The notes: a model not told the origin generated them from the sequence alone. DNA of 64,000 nucleotides from Kiritimatiellota bacterium B12222 (GCA_029719485.1 CP120722.1:2356001-2420000), one strand, 5' to 3'. Numbered from the stretch's first letter, positions 50,043 to 57,963 are shown. Numbers and translations are program-made.

Positions 50043-50441
50043 TTAGGAGCACGTAGGCAGTTTGACTACAATGTTAATAGGCTCCCCGCCTGGGCCTGAG
50101 ATCTCTTTGCGGTCTATGAAGTCGCCTTGAGATTTCCCCAGTAATTCCGAAGCCCTTAGACGTTCCTTCATTTCTTCATCTTTTGAAAACATGATGCGAG
50201 TCCAGAATCGTTGACGGCCTTCCCGGGTGGCGATTGCAGCGCAAGTAGTTTCCAAGCGGAGTTTTTCCAGTGCTTCACGAATATTTGCATTTGTCAAAAG
50301 TCGTGAGCTCTGGGCCTGCGCCTTTGCATACCCAGCGCTACGGGTGGCCTCTAGAGCGTTTCCGCCATTGGCTGAGTAAGCTTCACAGAATCGCCGTTGC
50401 TTCTCCGTGAGTCCGTTAAACCATCGATCATTATCTTTCAT
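50043..50441 (-). CDS. terS: Terminase small subunit
   Basis: 132 residues. The N-terminal helix-turn-helix, LTEKQRRFCEAYSANGGNALEATRSAGY, is the signature of the terminase_2 family of small terminases. It is followed by SSRLLTNANIREALEKLRLE, the oligomerisation helix region, and by REGRQRFWTRIMFSKDEEMKERLRASELLGKSQGDF. Small terminase recognises the pac or cos site for packaging. No large terminase follows, so the element would need a helper phage motor; in PICIs such an orphan small terminase redirects packaging to satellite DNA. Confidence 0.88.
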   Translation of the reverse strand: MKDNDRWFNGLTEKQRRFCEAYSANGGNALEATRSAGYAKAQAQSSRLLTNANIREALEKLRLETTCAAIATREGRQRFWTRIMFSKDEEMKERLRASELLGKSQGDFIDRKEISGPGGEPINIVVKLPTCS

Positions 50442-50730
50442 GCCAGCTCCATGCTAATAAGTTAAGTCGTCCCTTCATGGAGGTGGCACCGTATTCAATT
50501 CTCCGTTTCTCGGATTACAACAATTTCCAACAAAGCCCCAAGTGTTGGATGGTGTTCTTATGTGGACCCCGTCAGGCCTCGCGTCGTGATGCTGGTGAGT
50601 GTTTTGCGTTCTAGGTTGAACACATTGACGGGTTGGCCTGAAGGGGGCTTGTGGTGTGGTTTCTATGCTTTCTGCGTCATGAGCATGAATCACTTGCCAT
50701 AAGCGTAATGACGGTGAGTGTCACGGAATG
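50442..50730 (-). other. 289-base stretch without a convincing gene
   Basis: Between the terminase small subunit and the 88-residue gene. One minus frame is open for 72 codons from a GTG at 50693 (IETTPQAPFRPTRQCVQP...), but no ribosome site precedes it and the composition is not protein-like. The stretch probably carries the promoter of the packaging/tail part of the operon. Confidence 0.35.
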
Positions 50731-50997
50731 TTAGAACACACCCTCTATCCATTTTCTTTCAGGCAGGCCTTCTTTGCTGTGGAGATTCGCATCATACTTG
50801 ATACTTTCAAGCACTCGGTCACAATCCTGGTATTTTTCAACAGCTCTTCTGTCTGGATGATCCGCGAACCGATTTTCTGTGCCGTTGTAAGCAAGATAGA
50901 ACTTCCTTGTTTCCGTCTGCACAATGTAATTTTGCCATTGGGCGCCATCGGTACGACCATGCTGTGATTCAATCCTTTTGTAGATTTTCCACTTCAT
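50731..50997 (-). CDS. Hypothetical element protein, 88 aa
   Basis: A small basic protein (MKWKIYKRIESQHGRTDGAQWQNYIVQTETRKFYLAYNG). The N-terminal beta-strand pattern and a charged helical C-terminus are visible. It overlaps the AAA+ gene by 4 bases, so it belongs with the replication genes. No family recognised. Confidence 0.5.
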   Translation of the reverse strand: MKWKIYKRIESQHGRTDGAQWQNYIVQTETRKFYLAYNGTENRFADHPDRRAVEKYQDCDRVLESIKYDANLHSKEGLPERKWIEGVF

Positions 50998-51710
50998 GAT
51001 AACACCTCACATGGTTGAGAATTGAACCCTATGATTTCTGCATGATCCGTAATCCGTCGAATGATGGACTCCACAAGGGCAAGCCTTTGCTGTGTTGGTT
51101 CTGCGCCTGTCATTGTCTGGAAAAGACTCCGGCCGCTTGCCTGCGTTGTGATAATAACCGGCCGTCTATTTTGTTCCGCATGGTCAATGAGATCAAACAG
51201 GCTACGTAAAACGGCATCCGTGAATGTCATCTTGTCAAGATCATCCAGAATAAAGCCGTTGTAATGGTACTCAGGTTCTTCATGAATATCAGGGTCGAAT
51301 TCACTATCTGGGAACCCCGTCATTTGCAACGGCTTCAGCGATCCTTTAGCCATGGCCACACATCGGGCATAATCGACGGCACGCACAAAACGATAACCTT
51401 CTGCAGCTTCAAATACTTTGCCGTCTTCACACAAGCAAACACCAGCCATGCAAGCAGCGCGGGTTTTGCCCAATCCTGTAGAGCCATACAAAACAAGCCA
51501 CGGCTTCCGGCTTGGGTTCATGATCCATTGCGCCACCTTCTCAAACCCGCTTCGGTCAACCGAATTGGAAAAATCCAGGGGTTCATGGTGAGACAATGGA
51601 TATTCGCAATCTGGATCGATCGAGCTATTCATAAAACCCTCCCAAGGGGAGCAATCGCTGAAGGCTTCAAGCTTCAAGATGGAAACGATATAATCTTTGA
51701 ATGTGCTCAT
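50994..51710 (-). CDS. DnaC/IstB-like AAA+ ATPase (helicase loader type)
   Basis: 238 residues from the ATG at 51710, preceded by ggtggga; a GTG 12 bases upstream is in frame but less favoured. Walker A is WLVLYGSTGLGKTRAA (about residues 85-100), Walker B GFILDDLDKM, and VIITTQASG is the sensor-1 region. An Arg-rich C-terminal segment RLALVESIIRRITDH supplies the arginine-finger region. DnaC-type proteins load the replicative helicase. Located right after the winged-helix gene, it forms a replication module for the element. Confidence 0.8.
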   Translation of the reverse strand: MSTFKDYIVSILKLEAFSDCSPWEGFMNSSIDPDCEYPLSHHEPLDFSNSVDRSGFEKVAQWIMNPSRKPWLVLYGSTGLGKTRAACMAGVCLCEDGKVFEAAEGYRFVRAVDYARCVAMAKGSLKPLQMTGFPDSEFDPDIHEEPEYHYNGFILDDLDKMTFTDAVLRSLFDLIDHAEQNRRPVIITTQASGRSLFQTMTGAEPTQQRLALVESIIRRITDHAEIIGFNSQPCEVLS

Positions 51711-51712
51711 GA

Positions 51713-52330
51713 TTATTCCCACCCCTCAAAAGATATGCCTGATGCTTTCGGGGCTCCGTCAGGAGTTAGCCCCGAAGAAGCATTAAAGGCATTATCTTTT
51801 TTATTAACTAACCTTTCCCCTCCGGAGGAGGGAAAGGTTGTTATATGTTGTCCACTGGGTTGAGGGACTTCCAGTGGACACGGTTTTCCGTCTCCACTGC
51901 TGTGAGTACGGGCCACTGTAGTGGATGCGGATACTGACGGCTTTATTGTAATTGTTGCAACTTTAAATTTTCGCGTTTTAGGGTCCATCTTTGCTGATGT
52001 TTTGACCAGCTTCATTTTGGTCAATTCTTTCAGCCGATAATTGACAAGACTAACACTTACACCGCATCGATGAGCAAGTTGCGCACGGGTCAATTTAAAT
52101 GAATTGCTATGAACTCGGTTCGCCTCATCAAGCAACTCTGTCCAAATCAAAATTAACGCACCGGCATGTTCGGGATGCTTGGCGATGATTTGACGACGAT
52201 CCCGCTTGGACGTTGCAAACCACCCCCCATTTGAAGGGCTTGATTCGGTTGCTACTTTTGAGCCGTCAAACTCGTTTTGTCCCTCGCTTCGGCGGGGGGC
52301 TTTTTTTTGTTCGTTCATGATGTTTCTCAT
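51713..52330 (-). CDS. Winged-helix replication-type protein, 205 aa
   Basis: Residues ~55-120 hold a winged helix: ALILIWTELLDEANRVHSNSFKLTRAQLAHRCGVSVSLVNYRLKELTKMKLVKTS. The C-terminal half is low-complexity, rich in Ser, Thr and Pro. Followed 2 bases later by the helicase-loader gene, as replication initiators of phages and plasmids are. ATG at 52330 directly follows the stop of an 8-codon frame with a good ribosome site, suggesting coupling; an ATG at 52318 is the alternative. Confidence 0.65.
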   Translation of the reverse strand: MRNIMNEQKKAPRRSEGQNEFDGSKVATESSPSNGGWFATSKRDRRQIIAKHPEHAGALILIWTELLDEANRVHSNSFKLTRAQLAHRCGVSVSLVNYRLKELTKMKLVKTSAKMDPKTRKFKVATITIKPSVSASTTVARTHSSGDGKPCPLEVPQPSGQHITTFPSSGGERLVNKKDNAFNASSGLTPDGAPKASGISFEGWE

Positions 52331-52357
52331 TTATTTAGGTTTAGTTTTAAGTGTCAT
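52331..52357 (-). CDS. Possible 8-codon leader peptide
   Basis: Minus strand: a caggaaaaataag ribosome site, then ATG and eight codons (MTLKTKPK) whose TAA touches the ATG of the winged-helix gene. Such a layout would let ribosomes re-initiate on the replication gene. It is too short to judge by composition. Confidence 0.3.
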   Translation of the reverse strand: MTLKTKPK

Positions 52358-52442
52358 CTTATTTTTCCTGTGTTGTGGGTTGTTGTGTTTTTTGTTTAAT
52401 GATCAGGAGAAGCCTGACCAAAATTTAGTTTTAAGAATGCGC

Positions 52443-52751
52443 TCACGCACCGGCCTCTAATTCGCTTGAATGAATACGTAGCGTTTTAGGCGATCCTTTA
52501 GAAAGGTATCGATGCTTAAGCCGTCCGGCCTTGCACATGCGTCGCACGGTAGCAGGGCAGGTCTTGAAGTTGGTGGAGACCTGCTTCACTGTCAGCCATT
52601 CCCCTGGCTCTGCTGTGGTCTCTGCTTTCGCTCCCTCTAGACGTTCGGCGATGATCTTCGCATCTTTGTCACTTATCATTCCAGAGACTTGAAGGCTGGA
52701 GAGCACGTTCATCACCGTTTTTACGGATTTGTCAGTTGATGTTGCGCTCAC
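52443..52751 (-). CDS. Excisionase-like HTH protein, 102 aa
   Basis: The C-terminal half is a MerR/excisionase-type helix-turn-helix: EWLTVKQVSTNFKTCPATVRRMCKAGRLKHRYLSKGSPKTLRIHSSELE. The N-terminal 45 residues form a helical oligomerisation-type segment. It overlaps the second HTH gene by 4 bases. Role: excision directionality or transcription control of the element. Confidence 0.65.
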   Translation of the reverse strand: MSATSTDKSVKTVMNVLSSLQVSGMISDKDAKIIAERLEGAKAETTAEPGEWLTVKQVSTNFKTCPATVRRMCKAGRLKHRYLSKGSPKTLRIHSSELEAGA

Positions 52752-52984
52752 GCTTGCCCCTCCCGTTCAATGTAAGCAAACACTGAGGGCAACCAGACGA
52801 GACGAACGCCTCTGGTGTTCCCCGGCTTCACTAAAGCGCGGGATTTGATTTTCCCTTCCGCGATAAGCTGAAAGAGGTGTGACCGTGAAAGTCCGGTGTT
52901 CGTGCAATACCCCCGTGAAGGTATACGAATCCACCGCTCATGTTGTGGCCCCGCGGTGATGAGGCATGGTTTAGTTGTCTGCAT
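52748..52984 (-). CDS. AlpA/excisionase-like HTH protein, 78 aa
   Basis: Starts at MQTTKPCLITAGPQHE with aggagtg 7 bases upstream; the open frame reaches 53020 but that start is unsupported. RIPSRGYCTNTGLSRSHLFQLIAEGKIKSRALVKPGNTRGVRLVWLPSVFAYIERE is the excisionase-family winged helix pattern. Together with the neighbouring HTH gene it forms a pair, as satellite elements often carry. Confidence 0.65.
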   Translation of the reverse strand: MQTTKPCLITAGPQHERWIRIPSRGYCTNTGLSRSHLFQLIAEGKIKSRALVKPGNTRGVRLVWLPSVFAYIEREGQA

Positions 52985-53069
52985 ATTTGACACTCCTGTT
53001 TTAGTTAGCGGGAGCATCATGAACCTTTATTGGCTTAATAGCACATGGTCTAAATAGGGCAGGTTTGCC

Positions 53070-53711
53070 CTATTTTCGCCGTTCTTTTAAATATGCCTCA
53101 ATATGTTTTTTGAAAGAGTTTGGAGATGTGTTATCGACCCTCCATTTCTTGCATAACCAATCCCAAACAGTGTGTAAGATATAGTCAAAACCCGTTCCCT
53201 CGGTTGCCGTTATTTCCCCACCTGTTGCGTCCTTAAATTTTTGGGCGATATCCGCGACGATGTCTGTTTTCTCCTTCATTTCTGGGCGGCCTTTCCGGAC
53301 GGTACCTTTATTTACTTCCTGAATAGCTTCACGGGTAATTTGTTCCAGAGCGTGAACCATCCGCCCAGATGTTGGAAAGTCACTGAATAATGTTTGTCCT
53401 TTTGCGTAATTTAACCATTTCATAGCCCCTGAATCCTTCGTTCTTGCTAACGCTTTTTCCAGCTGTTCAAGTGCCCGCTTCACCTCTTTCCGGGTGGGTT
53501 CACCGTTTGCCAGATCACGCAATGGAGAGGCATACTTCGTCGTTTCTTCACAGAGTGCAACAAGGAAAGCTTCACCCTTTACCCGTTCAATACCCATTCG
53601 CTCGATCTCACTTAGAATACGTGTGCGGGTATCATCTGGAATCATGTGGGCTGGATGAAGCTTAAACGGTAAACTTATTAATGCCTTTGGTTTGGTATCT
53701 GTTTCTTTCAT
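53070..53711 (-). CDS. Hypothetical element protein, 213 aa
   Basis: Soluble helical protein (KLHPAHMIPDDTRTRILSEIERMGIERVKGEAFLVALCEE; EPTRKEVKRALEQLEKALARTKDSGAMKWLNYAKG). The C-terminus is rich in Lys and Arg (WDWLCKKWRVDNTSPNSFKKHIEAYLKERRK). It overlaps the integrase gene by 4 bases. No known family; integrase-coupled position suggests early expression. Confidence 0.5.
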   Translation of the reverse strand: MKETDTKPKALISLPFKLHPAHMIPDDTRTRILSEIERMGIERVKGEAFLVALCEETTKYASPLRDLANGEPTRKEVKRALEQLEKALARTKDSGAMKWLNYAKGQTLFSDFPTSGRMVHALEQITREAIQEVNKGTVRKGRPEMKEKTDIVADIAQKFKDATGGEITATEGTGFDYILHTVWDWLCKKWRVDNTSPNSFKKHIEAYLKERRK

Positions 53712-54991
53712 GCTTCAATCCCTCTCGCTGTTTTAAGTAAAAATCGCACGGCTTTGAGTGAAAGATTGTCAGCCAGTGCCTTCAATTCCTCACGTTCACT
53801 TCCCGATGTGCCGATAGATCTATATGCAGGTGACAGAACGCTGATATCTAATGCGCCGGCCTTTGCATAGTATTTGTCCAGCGTTCCTATGTTGTCACCT
53901 GTCATCTGTTTTAACAATCCCACCGGCACGCCTGATAGGGCAGCACATACAGTGAAGGTATGCCTCAAGGAATGGAACCCATAAGGCGAGCGGGTTTGCT
54001 TACGTTGTGTTTTTGCAGTTTGTTCGACTTTCCCTACTGCCTGAATTACAATTTTCTGCGTCCGTTTATCAACCCAGCTTTTGCAATGGTTGTACTCATG
54101 CGCGATACCTGGCAGTAAGTAATCTTGATTTTTCATAACGGGCTGAAGTGCTTCTTTCAATGCTGGTAGGATTGGCACTTTTACCTCTGCACCGGATGTG
54201 TTGACCGTTTTGAATGGCTTATACTCGATGAGTCCATCACGCACATTTTCCCGCTTCAATAAGGCTGCATCCTTCAACCTCATTCCTGCATACAACCCAA
54301 GAGCGAATAGGACAGGCCATTCTTCAGGGTATTCAAATTCTGTGTTTCTCGTTGCTTCGATTAGCAATGTTTGTTGTTCCGCGGTGAATGGCTTCTTTTC
54401 CTGCTGGGGCCCCTTTCTCACGGCATTTTTACCAGTTGGAAAAATATTATCTTTTACCCAAGGATTACGGATATGAATTTCATTGCAGATGCGGCCGCAC
54501 CCACACCGGATATCGTTGTATCGTGAATCACTCAGACCGCTTTTGACTACGGCGTCAAGGAAGTGTTGCGCCGTCTCTGGTGTGAGGTCTGCCAAGTCAT
54601 CGACGCCAGGCCGGTTCTCTTGGATCCACTTTGCAAATTTATTCCAGCCTGTTTTATACATTTTTAGTGTACCCGCTCCGCAAGTGGGGTTCGTCTCTAA
54701 AAACAGATCCCATGTATCAGCGAGTGGGAGAGGGCGCCTGTTGATGTTGTTCTTGGCGTCGGAGATAATCGTCATTGCTTCGATTGTGTCCTCTGCGACC
54801 GCCACACGAGTTAACCCCTTTGCTTTCTGCTTTGCCTCACGGAGGTTCTTTGTCTTCAGGGAAGTAGTTTTCCGTTTCCCATTGGCGCCGATGACCTGGA
54901 ATCCGTACCCTCCATTTGATAATTTTACAATTGAGCCTGAGCCCTTCTGTCTTTTGTTCGCCATAATTCGCCTAAGTTCGTGTTTGTCCAT
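53708..54991 (-). CDS. Tyrosine recombinase integrase
   Basis: About 427 residues from the ATG at 54991 (MDKHELRRIMANKRQKG); ATG at 54964 is an alternative. An AP2-like arm-binding N-terminus (KLSNGGYGFQVIGANGKRKTTSLKTKNLREAKQKA) and core-binding domain are followed by the catalytic domain: Arg in GLYAGMRLKDAALL, HSLRHTFTV and the Tyr in LDKYYAKA. The open frame continues past the right att site, but that extension translates tRNA sequence. It catalyses integration into tRNA-Asn and excision. Confidence 0.93.
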   Translation of the reverse strand: MDKHELRRIMANKRQKGSGSIVKLSNGGYGFQVIGANGKRKTTSLKTKNLREAKQKAKGLTRVAVAEDTIEAMTIISDAKNNINRRPLPLADTWDLFLETNPTCGAGTLKMYKTGWNKFAKWIQENRPGVDDLADLTPETAQHFLDAVVKSGLSDSRYNDIRCGCGRICNEIHIRNPWVKDNIFPTGKNAVRKGPQQEKKPFTAEQQTLLIEATRNTEFEYPEEWPVLFALGLYAGMRLKDAALLKRENVRDGLIEYKPFKTVNTSGAEVKVPILPALKEALQPVMKNQDYLLPGIAHEYNHCKSWVDKRTQKIVIQAVGKVEQTAKTQRKQTRSPYGFHSLRHTFTVCAALSGVPVGLLKQMTGDNIGTLDKYYAKAGALDISVLSPAYRSIGTSGSEREELKALADNLSLKAVRFLLKTARGIEA

Positions 54992-55012
54992 ATAAAATGC
55001 ATTTCGGGAATA

Positions 55013-55023
55013 ATAACACAACA
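55013..55023 (+). promoter_or_regulatory. Candidate integrase arm-type site, right
   Basis: ataacacaaca, the same 11-mer and orientation as at 45138-45148. It lies between the integrase start and attR. Confidence 0.4.
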
Positions 55024-55070
55024 TAATAACAACATAAAATGAGAAAAAGCCTTTAGAATATAGAGAAAAA

Positions 55071-55103
55071 GTAGGTTCGAGTCCTACCGCTGGAGCCAAT
55101 TTA
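55071..55103 (+). repeat. attR (33-bp core)
   Basis: Orphan copy of the tRNA-Asn 3' end plus attta, identical to 44985-45017. It is followed by a chromosomal terminator hairpin, marking the old downstream neighbour of the tRNA. Confidence 0.93.
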
Positions 55104-55104
55104 A

Positions 55105-55134
55105 AAGCCCTTGCATCTGCAAGGGCTTTTTTTT
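55105..55134 (+). terminator. Original tRNA-Asn terminator, displaced
   Basis: aagcccttgca (55105-55115) pairs with gcaagggctt (55119-55128) followed by eight T. It directly follows attR, so before integration it terminated tRNA-Asn. Confidence 0.85.
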
Positions 55135-55266
55135 GTGCGGAAAGTGAAGGGGGCTGTGGATTTGTGGCGGGGTATTTGTGTGATTCTGGTTTAACGGCAC
55201 TTTCCATTTGTCTATCTCTTGGGAGGTGATATGAGAGCGGTCTTCTAAACCCTCAAAGGATTTACT

Positions 55267-56517
55267 ATGAAATTTTACCCGTTCCCTGCTCTTCGTCCTC
55301 CCACAGAATTGGCTTCTCAAGTAGCCAGTCAGCCTTATGATGTGATTGATAGCGATGAGGCTCGTGTTTTGGCTGAAGGCAATCCTCGTTCATTTCTGCA
55401 TATCAACAAGCCTGAAATTGATTTGCCCGTGGGCACGGATCTTTACAGTGATGCTGTTTACAATAAAGCCGCTGAAAATTTTGAAGCGTTTCAAGCCAAT
55501 GGTTGGTTGCGTCGGGATGAAGCGCCAGCCTATTATTTGTACCGTCAAGAAATTGAAGGTCACAGTCAGAGCGGTTGGGTAGGGGTTTGTCATACCGAAG
55601 AGTATGAGCAGGATTTGATCAAAAAACATGAGCGCACACTTCAGAAAAAAGAAGATGACCGCACACGTCATGTGGCTACGCTTAAAGCAAATGCCGGGCC
55701 TATCTTTTTAATGGTGCGCGCGCCAGAAGCGTTGAATGTGCTTAAAGAAAAAATTCAAGCCGGTGAGCCAGAGGTGGATTTTACCAGTCCTGATGGGGTT
55801 CGTCATACGGTTTGGCCGGTAACAGATGCTACGGAAGTTGCGGCGTTGTATGCAGAGATTCCTTGTTCTTATGTGGCGGATGGTCATCACCGTACGGCCA
55901 GTGCTGCGCGTTGCTCTAAAGATTTTGCAGCAGCGAATCCTCATCACACGGGCCGTGAAAACTACAACTGGTTCTTGTCAGTGATGTTTGCGGCAGATGA
56001 TTTGTTGGTGTTGCCTTATAACCGTTTGGTGAAAGATCTGAACGGTCAAAGCACTCTTGAGGTGCTGGAGAAAATTCGTGAAGCCGGATTCGAGGTTTCT
56101 TTGGCGGATAATGGTAAATCAAGTGGTCGTACCGATGTACGCATGTTTATTGAAGGAAGCTGGTACAAATTGGTGAAAGCGGCTCCTGAGGGTGCCGATC
56201 CTGTAACGGCTTTGGATGTCAGTATCTTGCAGAAAGATTTGCTTGATCCCATTTTAGGTATTGAGGATCCGCGTACCAGTGATCGTATCATGTTTAAGGG
56301 TGGGTTTGATTGCGATGTCTTGCTGCAAAAAATGGTTACTGAAGGGAAGGCCGCGGTTGCGTTTTCGTTATATCCTACCAGTACGGAGGAAGTGATGGAT
56401 GTGGCTGATGCAGGGATGATTATGCCTCCTAAAAGCACTTGGTTTGAGCCTAAGTTGCGTAGTGGATTGTTTATTCATACACTGGATGACTCAACCACTG
56501 TTTCGGACGCTGTGTAA
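55267..56517 (+). CDS. DUF1015 family protein
   Basis: 416 residues, usual family length. The start, FYPFPALRPPTELASQVASQPYDVIDSDEARVLAEGNPRSFLHINKPE, is the conserved DUF1015 opening. YYLYRQE..G..QSGWVG, the DDRTRHVATLKANAGPIF segment and SYVADGHHRTASAARC are also typical. Aaagga precedes the ATG. The role is not established; in other bacteria it sits next to serine or phosphoglycerate metabolism genes. No neighbour here supports a pathway. A hairpin terminator follows. Confidence 0.92.
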   Translation: MKFYPFPALRPPTELASQVASQPYDVIDSDEARVLAEGNPRSFLHINKPEIDLPVGTDLYSDAVYNKAAENFEAFQANGWLRRDEAPAYYLYRQEIEGHSQSGWVGVCHTEEYEQDLIKKHERTLQKKEDDRTRHVATLKANAGPIFLMVRAPEALNVLKEKIQAGEPEVDFTSPDGVRHTVWPVTDATEVAALYAEIPCSYVADGHHRTASAARCSKDFAAANPHHTGRENYNWFLSVMFAADDLLVLPYNRLVKDLNGQSTLEVLEKIREAGFEVSLADNGKSSGRTDVRMFIEGSWYKLVKAAPEGADPVTALDVSILQKDLLDPILGIEDPRTSDRIMFKGGFDCDVLLQKMVTEGKAAVAFSLYPTSTEEVMDVADAGMIMPPKSTWFEPKLRSGLFIHTLDDSTTVSDAV

Positions 56518-56543
56518 GTAACGGTTTTGTTTCTATCTACTTG

Positions 56544-56575
56544 AAAAGCCTGTGCGGTTTCGCACAGGCTTTTTG
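56544..56575. terminator. Bidirectional terminator, repeated type
   Basis: aaaagcctgtgcg (56544-56556) pairs with cgcacaggctttt (56561-56573). The same stem core, agcctgtgc/gcacaggct, recurs twice near 60.6-60.7 kb. It separates convergent DUF1015 and pfk genes. Confidence 0.85.
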
Positions 56576-56634
56576 TGTTCATGGGTGGTGAGGGTGTCGC
56601 TTTTAAGTCTTCGCGCTCGTTTTGGAATGTGGCT

Positions 56635-57963
56635 TTAGGCTTTGAGGGAAGGGTCAAAGTATTTGGCTTGCCCTGTACAGGCCATCACCGAACGCCATAA
56701 GGTACCGTCAGTATCAATTTTTTTGCGGGCATAGGTTGCTGCGGGAATGGGCACATTGACAAAGGTCTCATTCCAGTATCCGATGACCATATTGGTTTTT
56801 CCTGCCATGGCTGCATGAACCGCGTTTTCGGCTAGTCGATGGCATTGGATTTGGTCTGTTCCGGATGCGGGTATACTGCGAATAGAGTAGCTGGGATCAA
56901 AATATTTAAGAGAAGTGGGGATTTTTTTCTCTGAAAAATAGTCTTTAAATTTCTCACAGAGAAAAGCGCCAATATCTTGTTTTAATAGATTTCCAGAAGC
57001 ATCCCGATTGTCGGGGAGGTCTTGGAAGAGGTGTTGTCCTGCACCTTCTGCAACGATGATGACAGCATGCGATTTTCTTCTAAAGCGTCTCTCTACGGCT
57101 TTGAGTAGGCCATTTTCTCCATCTAATTGCCAGGAATCCTCGGGAACCAGGCAAAAGTTGACGACGGGGTTGGCGAGGGTGGCGTAAGCGGAAATGAATC
57201 CTGAATCTCTGCCCATTAGTTTCACGATGCCGAGTCCGTTGTAGACGGAACGGGCTTCTACATGAGCTGCTGTAATTACAGGGGTGGATTGATAAACTGC
57301 GGTTTCGAATCCAAAAGAATTTCCGACGAATTGAATGTCATTGTCGATTGTTTTGGGGACGCCTACTACAGAAATTTCTAGCTTTTGTTTTTTAATTTCC
57401 TCGCTGATATGGCTGGCTCCCTTGAGGGTGCCATCTCCTCCGATGGCAAAAAGCATATTAATTCTCATGCTGCTTAAATTTTGTACCATTCGTTTAACGT
57501 CTTGGCTTCCTCGTGAGGTGCCGAGAATGGAGCCTCCTTCCATGTGGATGGTGTCAACGCCATCGGCATCCAGTATCTGCGGAGGATGTGACTGTGGGTC
57601 TGCCAGTCCTGCATATCCGTATGGAATGCCGTAGATTTCTCTCACTCCGTATTCTTGGGTGAGGGTTTCCACAATTCCTTTAATGACTGAATTGAGGCCG
57701 GGGCAGAGTCCGCCACAGGTGACAATGGCTACCCGTGATAAAAAATGAGGGTGGAAAATTTTTGCGTGGGGGCCTGCGGTTTCCATGGATGGAAGAGAGG
57801 ATAGGTCGCCGTCTGAGTTGAGGAGGGTGCTGAGGTCGCTGTTGACCAGGGTGCGGTGTTCCTCACGTATGTATTGATGTGTTTTTAATTTGAGTGGACT
57901 TGGGACGTTGCAAGGTCCTAGTTTATCTACATTGAAATCAAAGGTCGTTTGTTCTGTATTCAT
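56635..57963 (-). CDS. pfkA: 6-phosphofructokinase (long, group III-like)
   Basis: 442 residues. Motifs: VAIVTCGGLCPGLNSVIKGIV (phosphate-binding), FAIGGDGTLKGASHI, VVGVPKTIDNDIQFV (catalytic Asp pair) and IKLMGRDSGFISAYATL-type segment VKLMGRDSGF. GGDG (Gly at the position corresponding to residue 104) with PKTIDND (Lys at 124) is the combination seen in ATP-dependent group III enzymes; PPi enzymes have Asp at the first position. It phosphorylates fructose 6-phosphate. A TTGACT candidate -35 lies upstream on the minus strand, about 145 bases before the ATG. Confidence 0.93.
   Translation of the reverse strand: MNTEQTTFDFNVDKLGPCNVPSPLKLKTHQYIREEHRTLVNSDLSTLLNSDGDLSSLPSMETAGPHAKIFHPHFLSRVAIVTCGGLCPGLNSVIKGIVETLTQEYGVREIYGIPYGYAGLADPQSHPPQILDADGVDTIHMEGGSILGTSRGSQDVKRMVQNLSSMRINMLFAIGGDGTLKGASHISEEIKKQKLEISVVGVPKTIDNDIQFVGNSFGFETAVYQSTPVITAAHVEARSVYNGLGIVKLMGRDSGFISAYATLANPVVNFCLVPEDSWQLDGENGLLKAVERRFRRKSHAVIIVAEGAGQHLFQDLPDNRDASGNLLKQDIGAFLCEKFKDYFSEKKIPTSLKYFDPSYSIRSIPASGTDQIQCHRLAENAVHAAMAGKTNMVIGYWNETFVNVPIPAATYARKKIDTDGTLWRSVMACTGQAKYFDPSLKA

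Larger units (their letters stand above)
44985..55103. mobile_element. Integrated phage-satellite-like element in tRNA-Asn
   Basis: Bounded by identical 33-base repeats at 44985-45017 and 55071-55103 (period 10,086 bases). The left copy completes tRNA-Asn; the right is an orphan tRNA 3' end. A tyrosine integrase sits beside the right end, and all intact genes run leftward on the minus strand with many ATGA overlaps. Recognised functions: integrase, two excisionase-type HTH proteins, winged-helix replication-type protein, DnaC-like AAA+ loader, terminase small subunit and tape measure protein. Absent: large terminase, portal, capsid, head protease, tail tube, baseplate and lysis genes. That set fits a PICI-like satellite; a heavily decayed prophage is the alternative. 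Confidence 0.85.

Noticed and set aside
50475..50693. 72-codon minus-strand frame after the small terminase
   Set aside because: GTG start without ribosome site and unusual composition; kept only as part of the non-coding stretch.
44985..55103. Complete prophage
   Set aside because: No large terminase, portal, capsid, protease, tail tube, baseplate or lysis gene can be found in 10 kb.
54992..55207. N-terminal extension of the integrase
   Set aside because: It would translate through the att site and the tRNA 3' end (the common spurious AVGLEPT string) and into the host terminator.
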